Assembly: GCA_017428765.1 (NCBI GenBank)
Contig: JAFRQF010000026.1
Location: forward strand, 82,540 to 146,539
Source of the DNA: Erysipelotrichaceae bacterium
GTDB lineage: Bacteria > Bacillota_I > Bacilli_A > Erysipelotrichales > Erysipelotrichaceae
Reading direction: 5' to 3'
DNA: 64,000 bases
Within the stretch, counting starts at the first letter, position 1, and each line of letters starts with the position of its first letter. The position numbers and the translations under genes are program-made. Below the pieces are notes generated by a model that did not search any database, had not been told where the DNA came from, and was given only the letters and a program-made list of their open reading frames with translations. Shown here in pieces: positions 48,315 through 57,347 of this stretch.

Positions 48315-49631
48315 TTATTTTTCTTTGATAACGGTCTTCTCCATATTCGCAAAGATCAGTTTGCGTATCCTTGCGTAGTCGGCGATGTCTTGGTTGGACA
48401 GTCCGTCATAGACAAGGGAACGGTAATCTTCTTCCGCCTTATCGAACTGTGTGTCCAGTTCACCGGAGACATATTCATATACGGCTTTATCGTTTTCAAA
48501 GATATTCAGATCGCTGATATGCACGCGTGAGGAAGCTACGAGTTTTGCCAGAGAAACGGCTGCCGAAGCGCTTGAGATGCCACACGCCATCGTGAGTTCC
48601 TCCAAGGAACATCTGCCGTTCTTTTTATAAAGATAATAAAGGATGTTCACATCATTCAGTTCCAGGGAGTTGCTTGAAGCGACCGTATCCAGGAAACGTT
48701 CAAAGGTCATCGTGCTCAGCCGTTCGAACTGCAGTTCATATGCGATATTGCTGGCTTTATAGAAGCTGTTGTTTTCCTGATCGGAAAGCTTTTTGACGTC
48801 ATTGATGATCGGGATCGTCAGGGCATCCGTACTCACCGAGACCAGGAATCCGTAGATGATCGGCCGTCTGATCTCATATTCTTCTTCGCTGAAGATCTTC
48901 TTGTAAAAATCATTGTAGTATCTGATCACGGCCGTCTTCATTTTGACGGCATTGGAAAGGTTGAGGTTCTGTGCCACCAGAGAGCCTTCCGTCATGACAT
49001 AGTAATAGACCGGCGATTTCAATACCGAGACCTTTTTTACGAAAGGAAGATACTGCAGGTTGAAGATGGCATCTTCCGAAAAGGAGATCTCCTCATCCAT
49101 GTGCAGATGATTCTGTTCGATGATCGATCTTTTATACAGTTTGTTCCAAAGGACACCGTAGTAAAAATCAGCCGGTGACAGCAGCATCTTATCGGCATAT
49201 TCCTCGATCGATATGACACCGCCTTTGCGGATCGAGCCCTTTTTTGAGGCCATGTCATCCACGACCCGGTAAAAATCAGCGATGACCATGTCACAGTCTT
49301 CTTCCTCTTCTTCCATCGCCCTTACCATCAGCTTGGTCGAATCGAAAGGCAGAAAATCATCGACGTCCACAAATTGTATGTATTCACCTGTCGCTTGCTT
49401 CAAAGCGAGGTTGCGGGTCGAAGACACACCGCCGTTTTCCTTGTGTATGGCTTTGATGCGCTCATCTTTTTGCGCATACCCGCACATAACCTTATAAGAA
49501 TCGTCACGGCTCCCGTCGTCGACCAGGATCACTTCGATATCCTTATGATCCTGTGCGATGATCGATTCGACGCATCGGGGAAGACTTTTTTCTCCGTTGT
49601 ATACAGGCACGATGATAGATACTTTTGACAT
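48315..49631 (-). CDS. Family 2 glycosyltransferase with C-terminal MarR-like winged helix
   Basis: 438 residues. Residues 1-220 form a GT-A catalytic domain: SIIVPVYNGEKSLPRCVESI, ILVDDGSRDDS, KENGGVSSTRN, and the metal-binding FVDVDDFLPF (D89/D91). A helical middle follows. Residues about 320-435 read like a MarR winged helix-turn-helix: NDVNILYYLYKKNGRCSLEE, then LTMACGISSASAAVSLAKLV, a short wing, and the dimer helices DYRSLVYDGLSNQDIADY. The fusion is a single uninterrupted frame. The gene starts one base after the GtrA-like gene, so the pair probably acts on a polyprenyl-linked sugar or a wall polymer. The role of the added domain is unknown. Confidence 0.72.
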   Translation of the reverse strand: MSKVSIIVPVYNGEKSLPRCVESIIAQDHKDIEVILVDDGSRDDSYKVMCGYAQKDERIKAIHKENGGVSSTRNLALKQATGEYIQFVDVDDFLPFDSTKLMVRAMEEEEEDCDMVIADFYRVVDDMASKKGSIRKGGVISIEEYADKMLLSPADFYYGVLWNKLYKRSIIEQNHLHMDEEISFSEDAIFNLQYLPFVKKVSVLKSPVYYYVMTEGSLVAQNLNLSNAVKMKTAVIRYYNDFYKKIFSEEEYEIRRPIIYGFLVSVSTDALTIPIINDVKKLSDQENNSFYKASNIAYELQFERLSTMTFERFLDTVASSNSLELNDVNILYYLYKKNGRCSLEELTMACGISSASAAVSLAKLVASSRVHISDLNIFENDKAVYEYVSGELDTQFDKAEEDYRSLVYDGLSNQDIADYARIRKLIFANMEKTVIKEK

Positions 49632-49632
49632 G

Positions 49633-50163
49633 TCATTTCTCCTTGAACAATACGAATTTTTCTAACGGGAACAGTACAGCCAGCTGGATCAGACCGCAGA
49701 CCGATACGGCGATCGTTCTTGCCAGCCAGGCAAGTGATGTTTTGGATAGCATTGCATAGATCCTTCCCTGCAGCCAGGTCGAAAACAAGATCAGCCCGAA
49801 CAGGACAGTCAGATAGATGGCCATGCTTCGGGAAGAACCCTTGCCTTTGAAGGTCGCCTTCATATTGACGAAATAGCTGTAGATGTTTGCCAGAAAGTTC
49901 GACAGAAAAAACGGAAGCACATAGCCCCAGGTCACGACACCGTCGATGACATAAGGGCTCGGACCATCAAAAAGGACCTTCGGATCGAATAAAGGCCTGA
50001 GGATAAAAGGCAGTTTCGCTTTCAAAGGATCGAACAGCAGCGGAAGCAGATTTGCCAGAAGCAGCTGGACCAGAGAGGTCGTGAAAGAAACGATGTTGAA
50101 TTTCACGAATTGCCACAAAGAAGAATCAGCGTATTTTTCATCCAATCGTCTGAGATATTCCAT
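49633..50163 (-). CDS. GtrA-like polytopic membrane protein
   Basis: 176 residues from ATG 50163 (MEYLRRLDEKYADSS). An in-frame ATG at 50178 overlaps the -10 box. Four transmembrane helices, with the GtrA-type opening LWQFVKFNIVSFTTSLVQLLLANLLP. The long first loop (about 45-85) is unusual. GtrA proteins are thought to move polyprenyl-phosphate sugars across the membrane. The coupled glycosyltransferase gene next to it fits that role. Confidence 0.72.
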   Translation of the reverse strand: MEYLRRLDEKYADSSLWQFVKFNIVSFTTSLVQLLLANLLPLLFDPLKAKLPFILRPLFDPKVLFDGPSPYVIDGVVTWGYVLPFFLSNFLANIYSYFVNMKATFKGKGSSRSMAIYLTVLFGLILFSTWLQGRIYAMLSKTSLAWLARTIAVSVCGLIQLAVLFPLEKFVLFKEK

Positions 50164-50191
50164 AATGTACCTTTCCATTATAAGCCATAAA

Positions 50192-50212
50192 AAGCAGGTC
50201 ATCCTGCTTCAG
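50192..50212 (-). terminator. Terminator of the YihX-like gene
   Basis: AAGCAGG (50192-50198), TCAT, CCTGCTT (50203-50209), followed by TTTATGG on the minus strand. It lies just before the GtrA-like promoter. Confidence 0.7.
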
Positions 50213-50814
50213 TTTTCGATGTAGTCTTTCAGCGCCTTGCTGTCACCGTCGAACAGATACGTATCGAATCCCAAGGCGGCTGCCGCTTCGACATTGTTCT
50301 TGCGGTCATCGATGAACAGACACTCTTCCGCCTTCAGATGATATCTGTTCAAAAGGACCTGATAGAAACGTTCATCCGGTTTCATCAGATGTTCAAAAGC
50401 AGACACCACCACACCGTCAAAATACCTTGCACAGCCTGCGTTTGGCCAGTATGTCTTCTGCATGATACTGGCATTGGACAGCAGATAGATCCGATACCCC
50501 TTTTCTTTCAGACCACGGATCAGTTCATTCATGCCTTCTGTCTCGATCAAAGGATCGCACCAGCCGGCGATGAGCTTTCTGACATGCGGCTTCAGATGAT
50601 CCGGAAGCAAAGGCGTGACGTTTTCGATCATCCTTTCTTCATCCAGGTCGCCCATATCCATCTGTATCCACATGGGGGAATCGTAGATCATTTTTCTGAT
50701 GAGTTTTCGATCATCTTCATCAAAGATCTTGCAGCGGTCCATAAAGATATCGGGATCAAACCCGATGATGACCTTGCCCATATCGAACACGATGTTGCAG
50801 ATACCTTTTCTCAT
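50209..50814 (-). CDS. HAD-IA hydrolase, YihX-like sugar phosphatase
   Basis: 201 residues from ATG 50814 (MRKGICNIVFDMGKVIIGFD), 7 nt after TACTAT; a longer frame to 50850 crosses the pepF terminator. Motif I FDMGKVI matches the YihX-type FDxGxV group, with motif II YLLSNAS, motif III KPDERFY and motif IV CLFIDDRKNNVEAAAALG. YihX-like enzymes act on glucose-1-phosphate; the substrate here is inference. Confidence 0.82.
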   Translation of the reverse strand: MRKGICNIVFDMGKVIIGFDPDIFMDRCKIFDEDDRKLIRKMIYDSPMWIQMDMGDLDEERMIENVTPLLPDHLKPHVRKLIAGWCDPLIETEGMNELIRGLKEKGYRIYLLSNASIMQKTYWPNAGCARYFDGVVVSAFEHLMKPDERFYQVLLNRYHLKAEECLFIDDRKNNVEAAAALGFDTYLFDGDSKALKDYIEN

Positions 50815-50831
50815 CTTTGTCATAGTAACAC

Positions 50832-50858
50832 AAAAGCGGGGATCTCCCAAATCCCCGC
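50832..50858 (-). terminator. Terminator of pepF
   Basis: GCGGGGAT (50836-50843) and ATCCCCGC (50851-50858), followed by TTTTG on the minus strand. Confidence 0.8.
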
Positions 50859-50885
50859 CTTGTCATTCAGATGATCTTTATCGTC

Positions 50886-52643
50886 TTATTCCTTGCATAA
50901 CTCGATGAATTCATCGATCTCATCTGCCAGGATCTGCAAAGAAGAACGCCAGAATTCCTTATCCGTCAGATCGATGCCGGCAACTTCCGCAGCACCTTCC
51001 ACGGTCGTGGTACCGGTCGCTTTGAGCAGCTTCTTATACAGAGGGACGAAAGATTCCCCTTCCTTCAGATACTTCGCATACAGACCTCTGGCAAACAATC
51101 CGCCGAAGGCATACGGGAAATTGTAATAGCTCAAATGACCGCTGTAATAGTGGCCCTTGCAGCACCACATATACGGATGTAAGTATGCAGGATCCAAGCC
51201 GTCGCCATAGGCTTTCTTCTGCGCATCGAGCATCAGTTCGCACAGACGGTCGGCAAACATGAATTCCTTATCGCGGTTTTCAAAGACGGATCTTTCAAAC
51301 AGATATCGGGAATAGATATCGCAGATGATCTGGTTGGCATCCTGCAGCTGGTTTTCGATCAGCGCTCTTCTGGCGATCGGATCTTTTTCCATCGAGATCG
51401 CTGCATTCATGGCAACGACTTCATTGAAGGTCGAAGCCGTCTCAGCGACCGGCATCGAAACATCTCTGTTCAATAAAGAGTTGTCTTTCAGACAGTAGTT
51501 GTGGAATGCATGGCCCAACTCATGAGCCAGCGTGATGACATCGCCCAGCTGACCGCCGAAGTTGGTCAGGATACGGCTTTGTTTCTGATTGTTGAGTTCG
51601 GCACAGAATGCACCGCCGACTTTGCCGTCATGCGGATAGAAATCGATCCAGGCCTCATCAAAGGCTCTTGCGATCATTTCGGTCTCTTCCGCATCGAAGG
51701 TGGAGAACAGATCTACCAGATAGTCTCTGGCATCCTGCGTCGTGTATTCTTTTTCGTTGCCTTTCAAAGGCGCAAACAGTTCATAGAACGGAAGCCCGTT
51801 TTCATGACCGAGCATCTTTGCCTTTGCCTTCATGTACTCCCAGAACTTAGGGAGATATTCTTCCATCGCTCCCAGCAGAGCATCGAGCGTCTCTTTCTTC
51901 ATGTGGGCATTTTTGAGCGTCTCATCGAGCGGTGATTCATAGCCGCGAAGCTCACAATGGCGGATGACTTCCGCCTTGATGGAATTCAAAGAGAATGCGA
52001 TGGCATCTTTGATGCGATCATAGGACTTCAGTTCCGCCTCATAAGCACTCTTCCTGACTTCCGGATCGGGATCATAAGCCATATTCCGGATATCAGAGAG
52101 GCTCGTCGTCTTTCCCTTGTATTCTACAGGCACTGTCGAAGTAAGGAAACTCTGCAGATCCGACCAGGCCGAAGAACCGGATATCTCATAAAGGGAGATC
52201 ACCTTCTCGACTTCCGGAGACAATGTGTAACCGGCATTTTCTTTGATATTCTTCAGATAGAATTCATGTTCCTTCAATAAAGGATCGGAAGCGATGACCG
52301 CATCGAGATCTTCCAGCCCGGCAACATATTTCGTAAGCGCCGTATTCGGTACTGCCAGTGCCGACATCTTGGAAGAAAGTCTTCCCAAGATCGCCGCTGC
52401 CTTGGTGTCCGACGTATTGGTCGCCTGGCTCAATGAAGCAAACGAAAACAGATCGGAAGCTTTCCCGTTCAGCTTTTCGACAAGATCCAGCGATCTGACC
52501 AAAACGTCTTTCGGATCGCCGTTCAGGTCTTCGGCAAATGCGACAAACTCTTTGATCAGTTCATCGAGCTGCTTTTCATCCTCTTGAAACTTGGGATCGT
52601 CATACCCTTTGTACAAAACATCTAATGACCATTCTTTATTCAT
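50886..52643 (-). CDS. pepF: Oligoendopeptidase F (M3 family)
   Basis: A 585-residue cytosolic zinc endopeptidase that degrades oligopeptides. The zinc site is TLAHELGHAFH (about residue 377), with the downstream Glu in ETASTFNE. The helical N-terminal half (LGRLSSKMSALAVPNTALTKYVAGLEDL) and the C-terminal HPYMWCCKGHYYSGHLSYYNFPYAFG segment are family marks. Monocistronic, with TATAAT about 30 nt upstream and a terminator. Confidence 0.95.
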   Translation of the reverse strand: MNKEWSLDVLYKGYDDPKFQEDEKQLDELIKEFVAFAEDLNGDPKDVLVRSLDLVEKLNGKASDLFSFASLSQATNTSDTKAAAILGRLSSKMSALAVPNTALTKYVAGLEDLDAVIASDPLLKEHEFYLKNIKENAGYTLSPEVEKVISLYEISGSSAWSDLQSFLTSTVPVEYKGKTTSLSDIRNMAYDPDPEVRKSAYEAELKSYDRIKDAIAFSLNSIKAEVIRHCELRGYESPLDETLKNAHMKKETLDALLGAMEEYLPKFWEYMKAKAKMLGHENGLPFYELFAPLKGNEKEYTTQDARDYLVDLFSTFDAEETEMIARAFDEAWIDFYPHDGKVGGAFCAELNNQKQSRILTNFGGQLGDVITLAHELGHAFHNYCLKDNSLLNRDVSMPVAETASTFNEVVAMNAAISMEKDPIARRALIENQLQDANQIICDIYSRYLFERSVFENRDKEFMFADRLCELMLDAQKKAYGDGLDPAYLHPYMWCCKGHYYSGHLSYYNFPYAFGGLFARGLYAKYLKEGESFVPLYKKLLKATGTTTVEGAAEVAGIDLTDKEFWRSSLQILADEIDEFIELCKE

Positions 52644-52726
52644 ATGTGTTCAAACCTTTCCGTTAGAATTATACCATCGTTATCCCCTTTCCTATGAAAG
52701 ACAGCTTTTTTCATAAGATCAGGCAC

Positions 52727-52752
52727 AAAAAAGACGGGCCTTAAGACCCGTC
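52727..52752 (-). terminator. Terminator of gapA
   Basis: GACGGG (52733-52738), loop CCTTAAGA, CCCGTC (52747-52752), followed by TTTTTT on the minus strand. Confidence 0.85.
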
Positions 52753-52787
52753 AGTTTTTCAGATTAAGACTCTTTGTGAATTACTGA

Positions 52788-53858
52788 TTAACCTAATTCA
52801 GCGAAGTACTTGATCGTTCTTACCATCTGAGATGTGTAAGAGTTTTCGTTATCGTACCAAGCAACGACCTGTACTAAGTAGCAGCCATCAGCAACCTTGG
52901 AAACCATTGTCTGGTTAGCATCGAACAGGGAACCGAACTTCATACCGATGATGTCGGAAGAAACCAGTTTCTCAGTCGTGTAACCGAATGATTCGTTGGC
53001 ATGAGCCTTCATAGCTTCGTTGATGCCTTCGACAGTGATGTCTTCACCGGAAACGACAGCGTGGAGGATCGTAGTAGAACCTGTGACAGTCGGAACTCTC
53101 TGTGCAGCACCGATGAGCTTGCCGTTCAGTTCAGGGATAACCAGACCGATAGCCTTTGCAGCACCGGTTGAGTTAGGAACGATGTTGGCAGCGCCAGCTC
53201 TCGCTCTCTGCAGGTCACCTTTTCTGTGAGGTCCGTCAAGGATCATCTGGTCACCAGTGTATGCATGAACAGTCGTCATGATACCGGACTGGATCGGAGC
53301 ATAGTCGTTCAGAGCCTGAGTCATAGGTGCCAGGCAGTTTGTTGTACAAGAAGCAGCAGAGATGATCTTGTCATCTGCAGTTAAAGACTTGTGGTTTACA
53401 TTGTAAACGATAGTCGGAAGATCGTTTCCAGCCGGAGCAGAGATAACGACTTTCTTGGCGCCTGCATCGATGTGAGCCTGTGCTTTTGCCTTGGAAGTAT
53501 AGAAACCAGTGCACTCTAATACGACGTCGACATCTAATTCAGCCCAAGGAAGGTCAGCTGCCTTTGGCATAGCATAGATCGTGATTTCCTTGCCGTCAAC
53601 AGTGATGGAACCAGGAACCTTTACAGTCTTGCCATCTTCTTCGAATTCAGGTTCTTTAGAAGAAACTGTGTGAAGATTTTCGCCAAATTTACCGCAGTAT
53701 CCACCCTGAGCAGAGTCATACTTTAATAAATTTGCTAACATTTTAGGGCTTGTTAAATCGTTGATAGCAACAACTTCATAGCCCTCGGCACCGAACATCT
53801 GACGGAAAGCTAATCTACCGATACGTCCGAAGCCATTAATCGCAACTTTTACTGCCAT
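52788..53858 (-). CDS. gapA: Glyceraldehyde-3-phosphate dehydrogenase, type I
   Basis: A 356-residue glycolytic enzyme. NAD-binding [15 protein letters not shown] is at the N terminus, the catalytic Cys is in [12 protein letters not shown] (C171), and the S-loop spans [27 protein letters not shown] residues. [13 protein letters not shown] ends the catalytic domain. It is about 20 residues longer than usual because of an insertion around 60-85 ([20 protein letters not shown]). The Asp after the second strand (INDLTS) favours NAD. It is probably highly expressed: AGGAGGAAAA site, a good TATAAT and a strong terminator. Confidence 0.96.
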   Translation of the reverse strand: MAVKVAINGFGRIGRLAFRQMFGAEGYEVVAINDLTSPKMLANLLKYDSAQGGYCGKFGENLHTVSSKEPEFEEDGKTVKVPGSITVDGKEITIYAMPKAADLPWAELDVDVVLECTGFYTSKAKAQAHIDAGAKKVVISAPAGNDLPTIVYNVNHKSLTADDKIISAASCTTNCLAPMTQALNDYAPIQSGIMTTVHAYTGDQMILDGPHRKGDLQRARAGAANIVPNSTGAAKAIGLVIPELNGKLIGAAQRVPTVTGSTTILHAVVSGEDITVEGINEAMKAHANESFGYTTEKLVSSDIIGMKFGSLFDANQTMVSKVADGCYLVQVVAWYDNENSYTSQMVRTIKYFAELG

Positions 53859-53932
53859 AATAATTTTTCCTCCTATTTTATGACTACATATATATTATAA
53901 GGTTTTTCCATTCATTTTAAACATGATTTACA

Positions 53933-53960
53933 TTAAAAAAGGAAGATTTCTCTTCCTTTA
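53933..53960 (-). terminator. Terminator of the OB-fold-like lipoprotein gene
   Basis: AAAGGAAGA (53938-53946), TTTC, TCTTCCTTT (53951-53959), followed by a T run on the minus strand. Confidence 0.8.
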
Positions 53961-53977
53961 AAAACCATGTTTTTCTA

Positions 53978-54799
53978 CTACTTGACAGTGATGGAAGTGA
54001 TATGAGGCTGAGGTCCTTCATACCAGTATAAGAAACCTTCCATGTCGATCGTCTGGCCGACTTCAAGAGCTCTTGCAGCTTCATAAACATCGGAACCGAT
54101 GTGGCACAGTGCGGATTCAACAAGGAACGTATATGTCATACCGTCTTTTTCAACATTGAAGTAGACATCATCGCCTTCTACGCCTGAGCCATCCCAGTTG
54201 TAGATGAAAGCATCGCCCGCATCATTGGCAGCAACGACAGTCATATCTTTGAAAGCGACCTTCTGGTTCATGCTGGCAGCCGGATCTGTCGGTAAAGAAG
54301 CAGTGATATCCGCAGCTTCCGCAATATACTTGTCACCGTCATCGATGACAGTTACAGTCGCATCCATCAGTTCGACTTCACCGGACCATTCGGATTTCGT
54401 ACCGGTGACCTGGACCTTCGTACCGTTTCCTGTACCCTTCCAGCCTTCTTTCATATCAGTGGATTCAACGATCTTGGCGTAATCTTCTTCGGAAAGCTGA
54501 GCGCCGTAAACGAAGTAAGCACCATCTTTATCCTGTAAGTAAAGAGAAGCTGTAGTGCCATCATAATTCTGGGCCGCCTGAACGTAAGCCTCGATCGTTA
54601 CGACTGCAGAACCGTCTGTCGGAAGAGCTGCGAATTCTTCATAAGTGGATACCTTGACTTCTTCAGCAGGAGTTTCTGCCGGAGTCTCTTCTGCCGGAGT
54701 TTCAGCTTCCGGTGCAGGAGCAGGTTCTTCCTTCTTTGCGCAGCCGGCGATCGTCAGGACTACCAGCAGGCTGAGTAAAACTGTAAGTAATTTTTTCAT
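53978..54799 (-). CDS. Lipoprotein with two OB-fold-like repeats, unknown function
   Basis: 273 residues from ATG 54799 (GGGAG site). The longer frame runs back into the neighbouring terminator. The signal peptide ends in lipobox TIAGC (C20 or so). A Pro/Glu/Ala linker follows (PAPAPEAETPAEETPAETPA). The rest looks like two related beta-barrel repeats (about 60-160 and 175-270), each opening with a DMTV/AYVQ-type strand and closing with a VQVTG or TIDMEG strand. This is the pattern of secreted OB-fold proteins. Ligand unknown. It lies downstream of the sugar importer but has a separate promoter region and terminator. Confidence 0.6.
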   Translation of the reverse strand: MKKLLTVLLSLLVVLTIAGCAKKEEPAPAPEAETPAEETPAETPAEEVKVSTYEEFAALPTDGSAVVTIEAYVQAAQNYDGTTASLYLQDKDGAYFVYGAQLSEEDYAKIVESTDMKEGWKGTGNGTKVQVTGTKSEWSGEVELMDATVTVIDDGDKYIAEAADITASLPTDPAASMNQKVAFKDMTVVAANDAGDAFIYNWDGSGVEGDDVYFNVEKDGMTYTFLVESALCHIGSDVYEAARALEVGQTIDMEGFLYWYEGPQPHITSITVK

Positions 54800-54865
54800 T
54801 TTTTCTCCCTTCCTCAGGTTTTCCCCCGAGAACAATACTATGATAGCACTTTTTACAAACGATTT

Positions 54866-54892
54866 AAAAAGAGCTGATCGCATCAGCTCTTT
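54866..54892 (-). terminator. Terminator of the ABC importer operon
   Basis: 11-bp stem AAAGAGCTGAT (54868-54878)/ATCAGCTCTTT (54882-54892) with a CGC loop, followed by TTTTT on the minus strand. The solute-binding protein stop codon is inside the stem. Confidence 0.85.
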
Positions 54893-56463
54893 GACTGTTT
54901 CAGATAGATCCTCAGATAATATGCGCCGATAAAGATCCACGTCAATGCAAGGACTCCGAGAAGCGCCTTGGAAGTCACCGGCAGAGGACCGAGATCCCTC
55001 TTGCCTTTTGAAGCACTTGTCTGATCGAGGTGATACAGAGAAGAGGTATCGGAATACAGATCATCGATGAAGGAATCATCGATCACTTCGTTCCTTCTTA
55101 CCGCCTTGCAGGTGGACTCGATGAGGCTGCCCGCCGCATCGCGCAAAGAAGCCGAACCGTTGAAGACCGGCGTTACGAAGCTGTCTGCCGTATGTTCGAT
55201 CAGAAGCTTCGAAGCATCGATCTTGATGCTGTAATGTTCGTTATCATCGCTTCCCGCTTTGGCAAGATACTCCTGATATTCTTCAGACTCCATCGCCTTT
55301 TTCGAGACCGGCACATAGCCTTCCGTCTTGGCATAGGAGATCTGCACATCGTTGGTCACCAGATACTGGGCGAAAAGCCAGGATGCCAGGACTTCCTGCG
55401 GATCTTCCTTGTTGAAGATACACAATGAAGGACCTTGCGAGATCATCCGGATATACGATGGATCGTACTGCGGGATCGGACGGACGACCGTTTCAAAATG
55501 AACGATCTTTTCTTCCGGGATATCGACAAGAGGCGCCTGCGAACCCATCCAGGTCGCACCGGCTGTCGAGTCGATCGCGAAGATGCACTGGCCTGCATTT
55601 AAGAAGTTGGCCGGATAGGATGAGATCTTGAACGTTGAAAACGATCTGCTTTTGGCATGTTCGCTGATCTGCTTCAGTATGTCTCTGGTCTGATCGTTGA
55701 AGATAAGGATATCGCCGTTTTCATCGGAATATGGGGCATCGAGCTGCTTCAGCATCGAGATCATCATGTTGTCTGTCGACTTGTAGATAAACGGGATCAT
55801 GACCTTCTGCCCGTTGACAAGGAAGTTCCCCTGGCTGTCTTTTGCCATGGCGGCTTCCGAGACCTCAAAGATGAAATCCCAGGTCAGCACGTCCGGTACT
55901 TCGTAGCCCAGCTTTTCCACGAAATCTTTGTTTATATATGTCGCTTCCGTGGAACGCATATATGGCAAGGCGTAATGTGTGCCGCCGATGATCCCTTCCT
56001 TCATGAATTCCGGGACCATTTCCTCATTGGAAGGTCCTTCAAAACGCACTTCGCTTCCGCTTAATCCGTATCTTGCATCCTTCAGCAGGCCATCCAGCGG
56101 GACCACGACATTGTCTCCTGTGATGTAGGTCGCGATATGGTCGGGATAGGTGATGCAGACATTCGGCGTCGTATCCGTAGAGATGTTGGTGATGACATCG
56201 TTATAGATCTTTCCGTAATCGGTATAGAGTTTCAGATTGACCCTGATATTCGGATAGACAGCTTCAAAATCGGCGATCGCCTTCTTGTAGACGTTGACCT
56301 GATTGATGTTGGTATCGTTCTTCGCCCAGAAAGAGATCTCATAGGTCTTTGACTCATCGAAGCTTTCCGGGACAACGAAGGAGATGCTTTCCTTCGAACC
56401 GTGGCAGCCGCAAAGAAGCATGCATGCCAGGATCGCCGGCAGAATAAAACGTATCTTTCTCAT
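54883..56463 (-). CDS. Family 1 extracellular solute-binding lipoprotein with C-terminal membrane helix
   Basis: 526 residues. The signal peptide ends in lipobox LLCGC. The body is a UgpB/MalE-type cluster B binding protein (YEISFWAKNDTNINQVNVYKKAIADFEAVYPNIRVN, PDHIATYI, ALPYMRSTEATYINKDFVEKLGY, ASWLFAQYLV, AKTEGYVPVSKKAM). It has an extra C-terminal transmembrane helix (about 500-520, LLGVLALTWIFIGAYYLRIYL) with a basic tail, so it should be anchored at both ends. It is last in the operon ATPase - permease - permease - binding protein, overlapping the upstream permease by 4 nt. Substrate probably a sugar or glycerol-3-phosphate. Confidence 0.85.
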   Translation of the reverse strand: MRKIRFILPAILACMLLCGCHGSKESISFVVPESFDESKTYEISFWAKNDTNINQVNVYKKAIADFEAVYPNIRVNLKLYTDYGKIYNDVITNISTDTTPNVCITYPDHIATYITGDNVVVPLDGLLKDARYGLSGSEVRFEGPSNEEMVPEFMKEGIIGGTHYALPYMRSTEATYINKDFVEKLGYEVPDVLTWDFIFEVSEAAMAKDSQGNFLVNGQKVMIPFIYKSTDNMMISMLKQLDAPYSDENGDILIFNDQTRDILKQISEHAKSRSFSTFKISSYPANFLNAGQCIFAIDSTAGATWMGSQAPLVDIPEEKIVHFETVVRPIPQYDPSYIRMISQGPSLCIFNKEDPQEVLASWLFAQYLVTNDVQISYAKTEGYVPVSKKAMESEEYQEYLAKAGSDDNEHYSIKIDASKLLIEHTADSFVTPVFNGSASLRDAAGSLIESTCKAVRRNEVIDDSFIDDLYSDTSSLYHLDQTSASKGKRDLGPLPVTSKALLGVLALTWIFIGAYYLRIYLKQSKS

Positions 56464-57347
56464 CCTTTGGTACCTCCTCGGGAAACGCCTTCCATGATCT
56501 TCTTGTGGAAGATGAGGAAGATGATGATCAGCGGGATCGAGATGACGACGACTGCCGCCATCATCGCCGGGATGTTCTCTCTGCCGAATCCTGATTCACG
56601 GATCGTCTGGATGCCGTTAGACACCAGGAAATAATTCTCATCATCGGTGATCAGCCTTGGCCAGACGTAGGCGTTCCAGCATTCGATCACTTTTAAGATC
56701 AGCACGGTGACGATCGTCGGCCGGCAGATCGGGATCATGACCTTCCAGAGATACTTGAAATCGGAAGTTCCGTCCACCTTGGCTGCCTTGTAAAGCTCTT
56801 CCGGGATCTGTTCGAAGTTTTCCTTGAGCAGATAGATGTAGAAGATGCTGGTAACGCTTGGAAGGATCAGGCCCGGGAAGGTATTGCGAAGTCCCGCATT
56901 GGTGATCGTGACGAAGTTGGTGATAATGACCAGTTCATTCGGGATCATCATCAGTGACAGGAACAGAGTAAAGATGAAATCTTTGCCTTTGAATTCCAGT
57001 CTGGAAAAGGCAAAGGCCGAAAGTACGACGACGATCATCATCAGTAAGGTCGTAACGACGGTAAAGATGATCGTGTTGGTGAAGTATTTAGCCAGAGGAA
57101 CGGCCGTAAAAGCCTGGATATAGTTTTCCAGAGTCGGTGACAGCGTGAAAAACTGCGGTATATATTCGGCGTTATAAGCCGCATAAGATTTCACGGAAGT
57201 CAGAAGCATCCAATAGAACGGGAACAGAACGATGATCGCCCAGAAAATGAGCAATGCAAAGATCAGCGCCGTCCACAGCGCATTGTTTGCCTTGCTTTTT
57301 CTTTCCAGATCCTTGATCTGTTTCATCATGTTATCTGTAGTGGACAT
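56460..57347 (-). CDS. CUT1-type ABC importer permease (UgpE/MalG-like)
   Basis: 295 residues, six transmembrane helices. The EAA loop is EELYKAAKVDGTSDFKYLWKVMIPICRP, the contact site for the ATPase. It starts with a cytosolic charged segment (MKQIKDLERKSKANN). It overlaps the upstream permease by 17 nt and the binding protein by 4 nt. Confidence 0.9.
   Translation of the reverse strand: MSTTDNMMKQIKDLERKSKANNALWTALIFALLIFWAIIVLFPFYWMLLTSVKSYAAYNAEYIPQFFTLSPTLENYIQAFTAVPLAKYFTNTIIFTVVTTLLMMIVVVLSAFAFSRLEFKGKDFIFTLFLSLMMIPNELVIITNFVTITNAGLRNTFPGLILPSVTSIFYIYLLKENFEQIPEELYKAAKVDGTSDFKYLWKVMIPICRPTIVTVLILKVIECWNAYVWPRLITDDENYFLVSNGIQTIRESGFGRENIPAMMAAVVVISIPLIIIFLIFHKKIMEGVSRGGTKG

Noticed and set aside
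54800..54940. N-terminal extension of the OB-like lipoprotein
   Set aside because: It crosses the terminator of the importer operon. The ATG at 54799 has a ribosome-binding site and starts a proper lipoprotein signal peptide.
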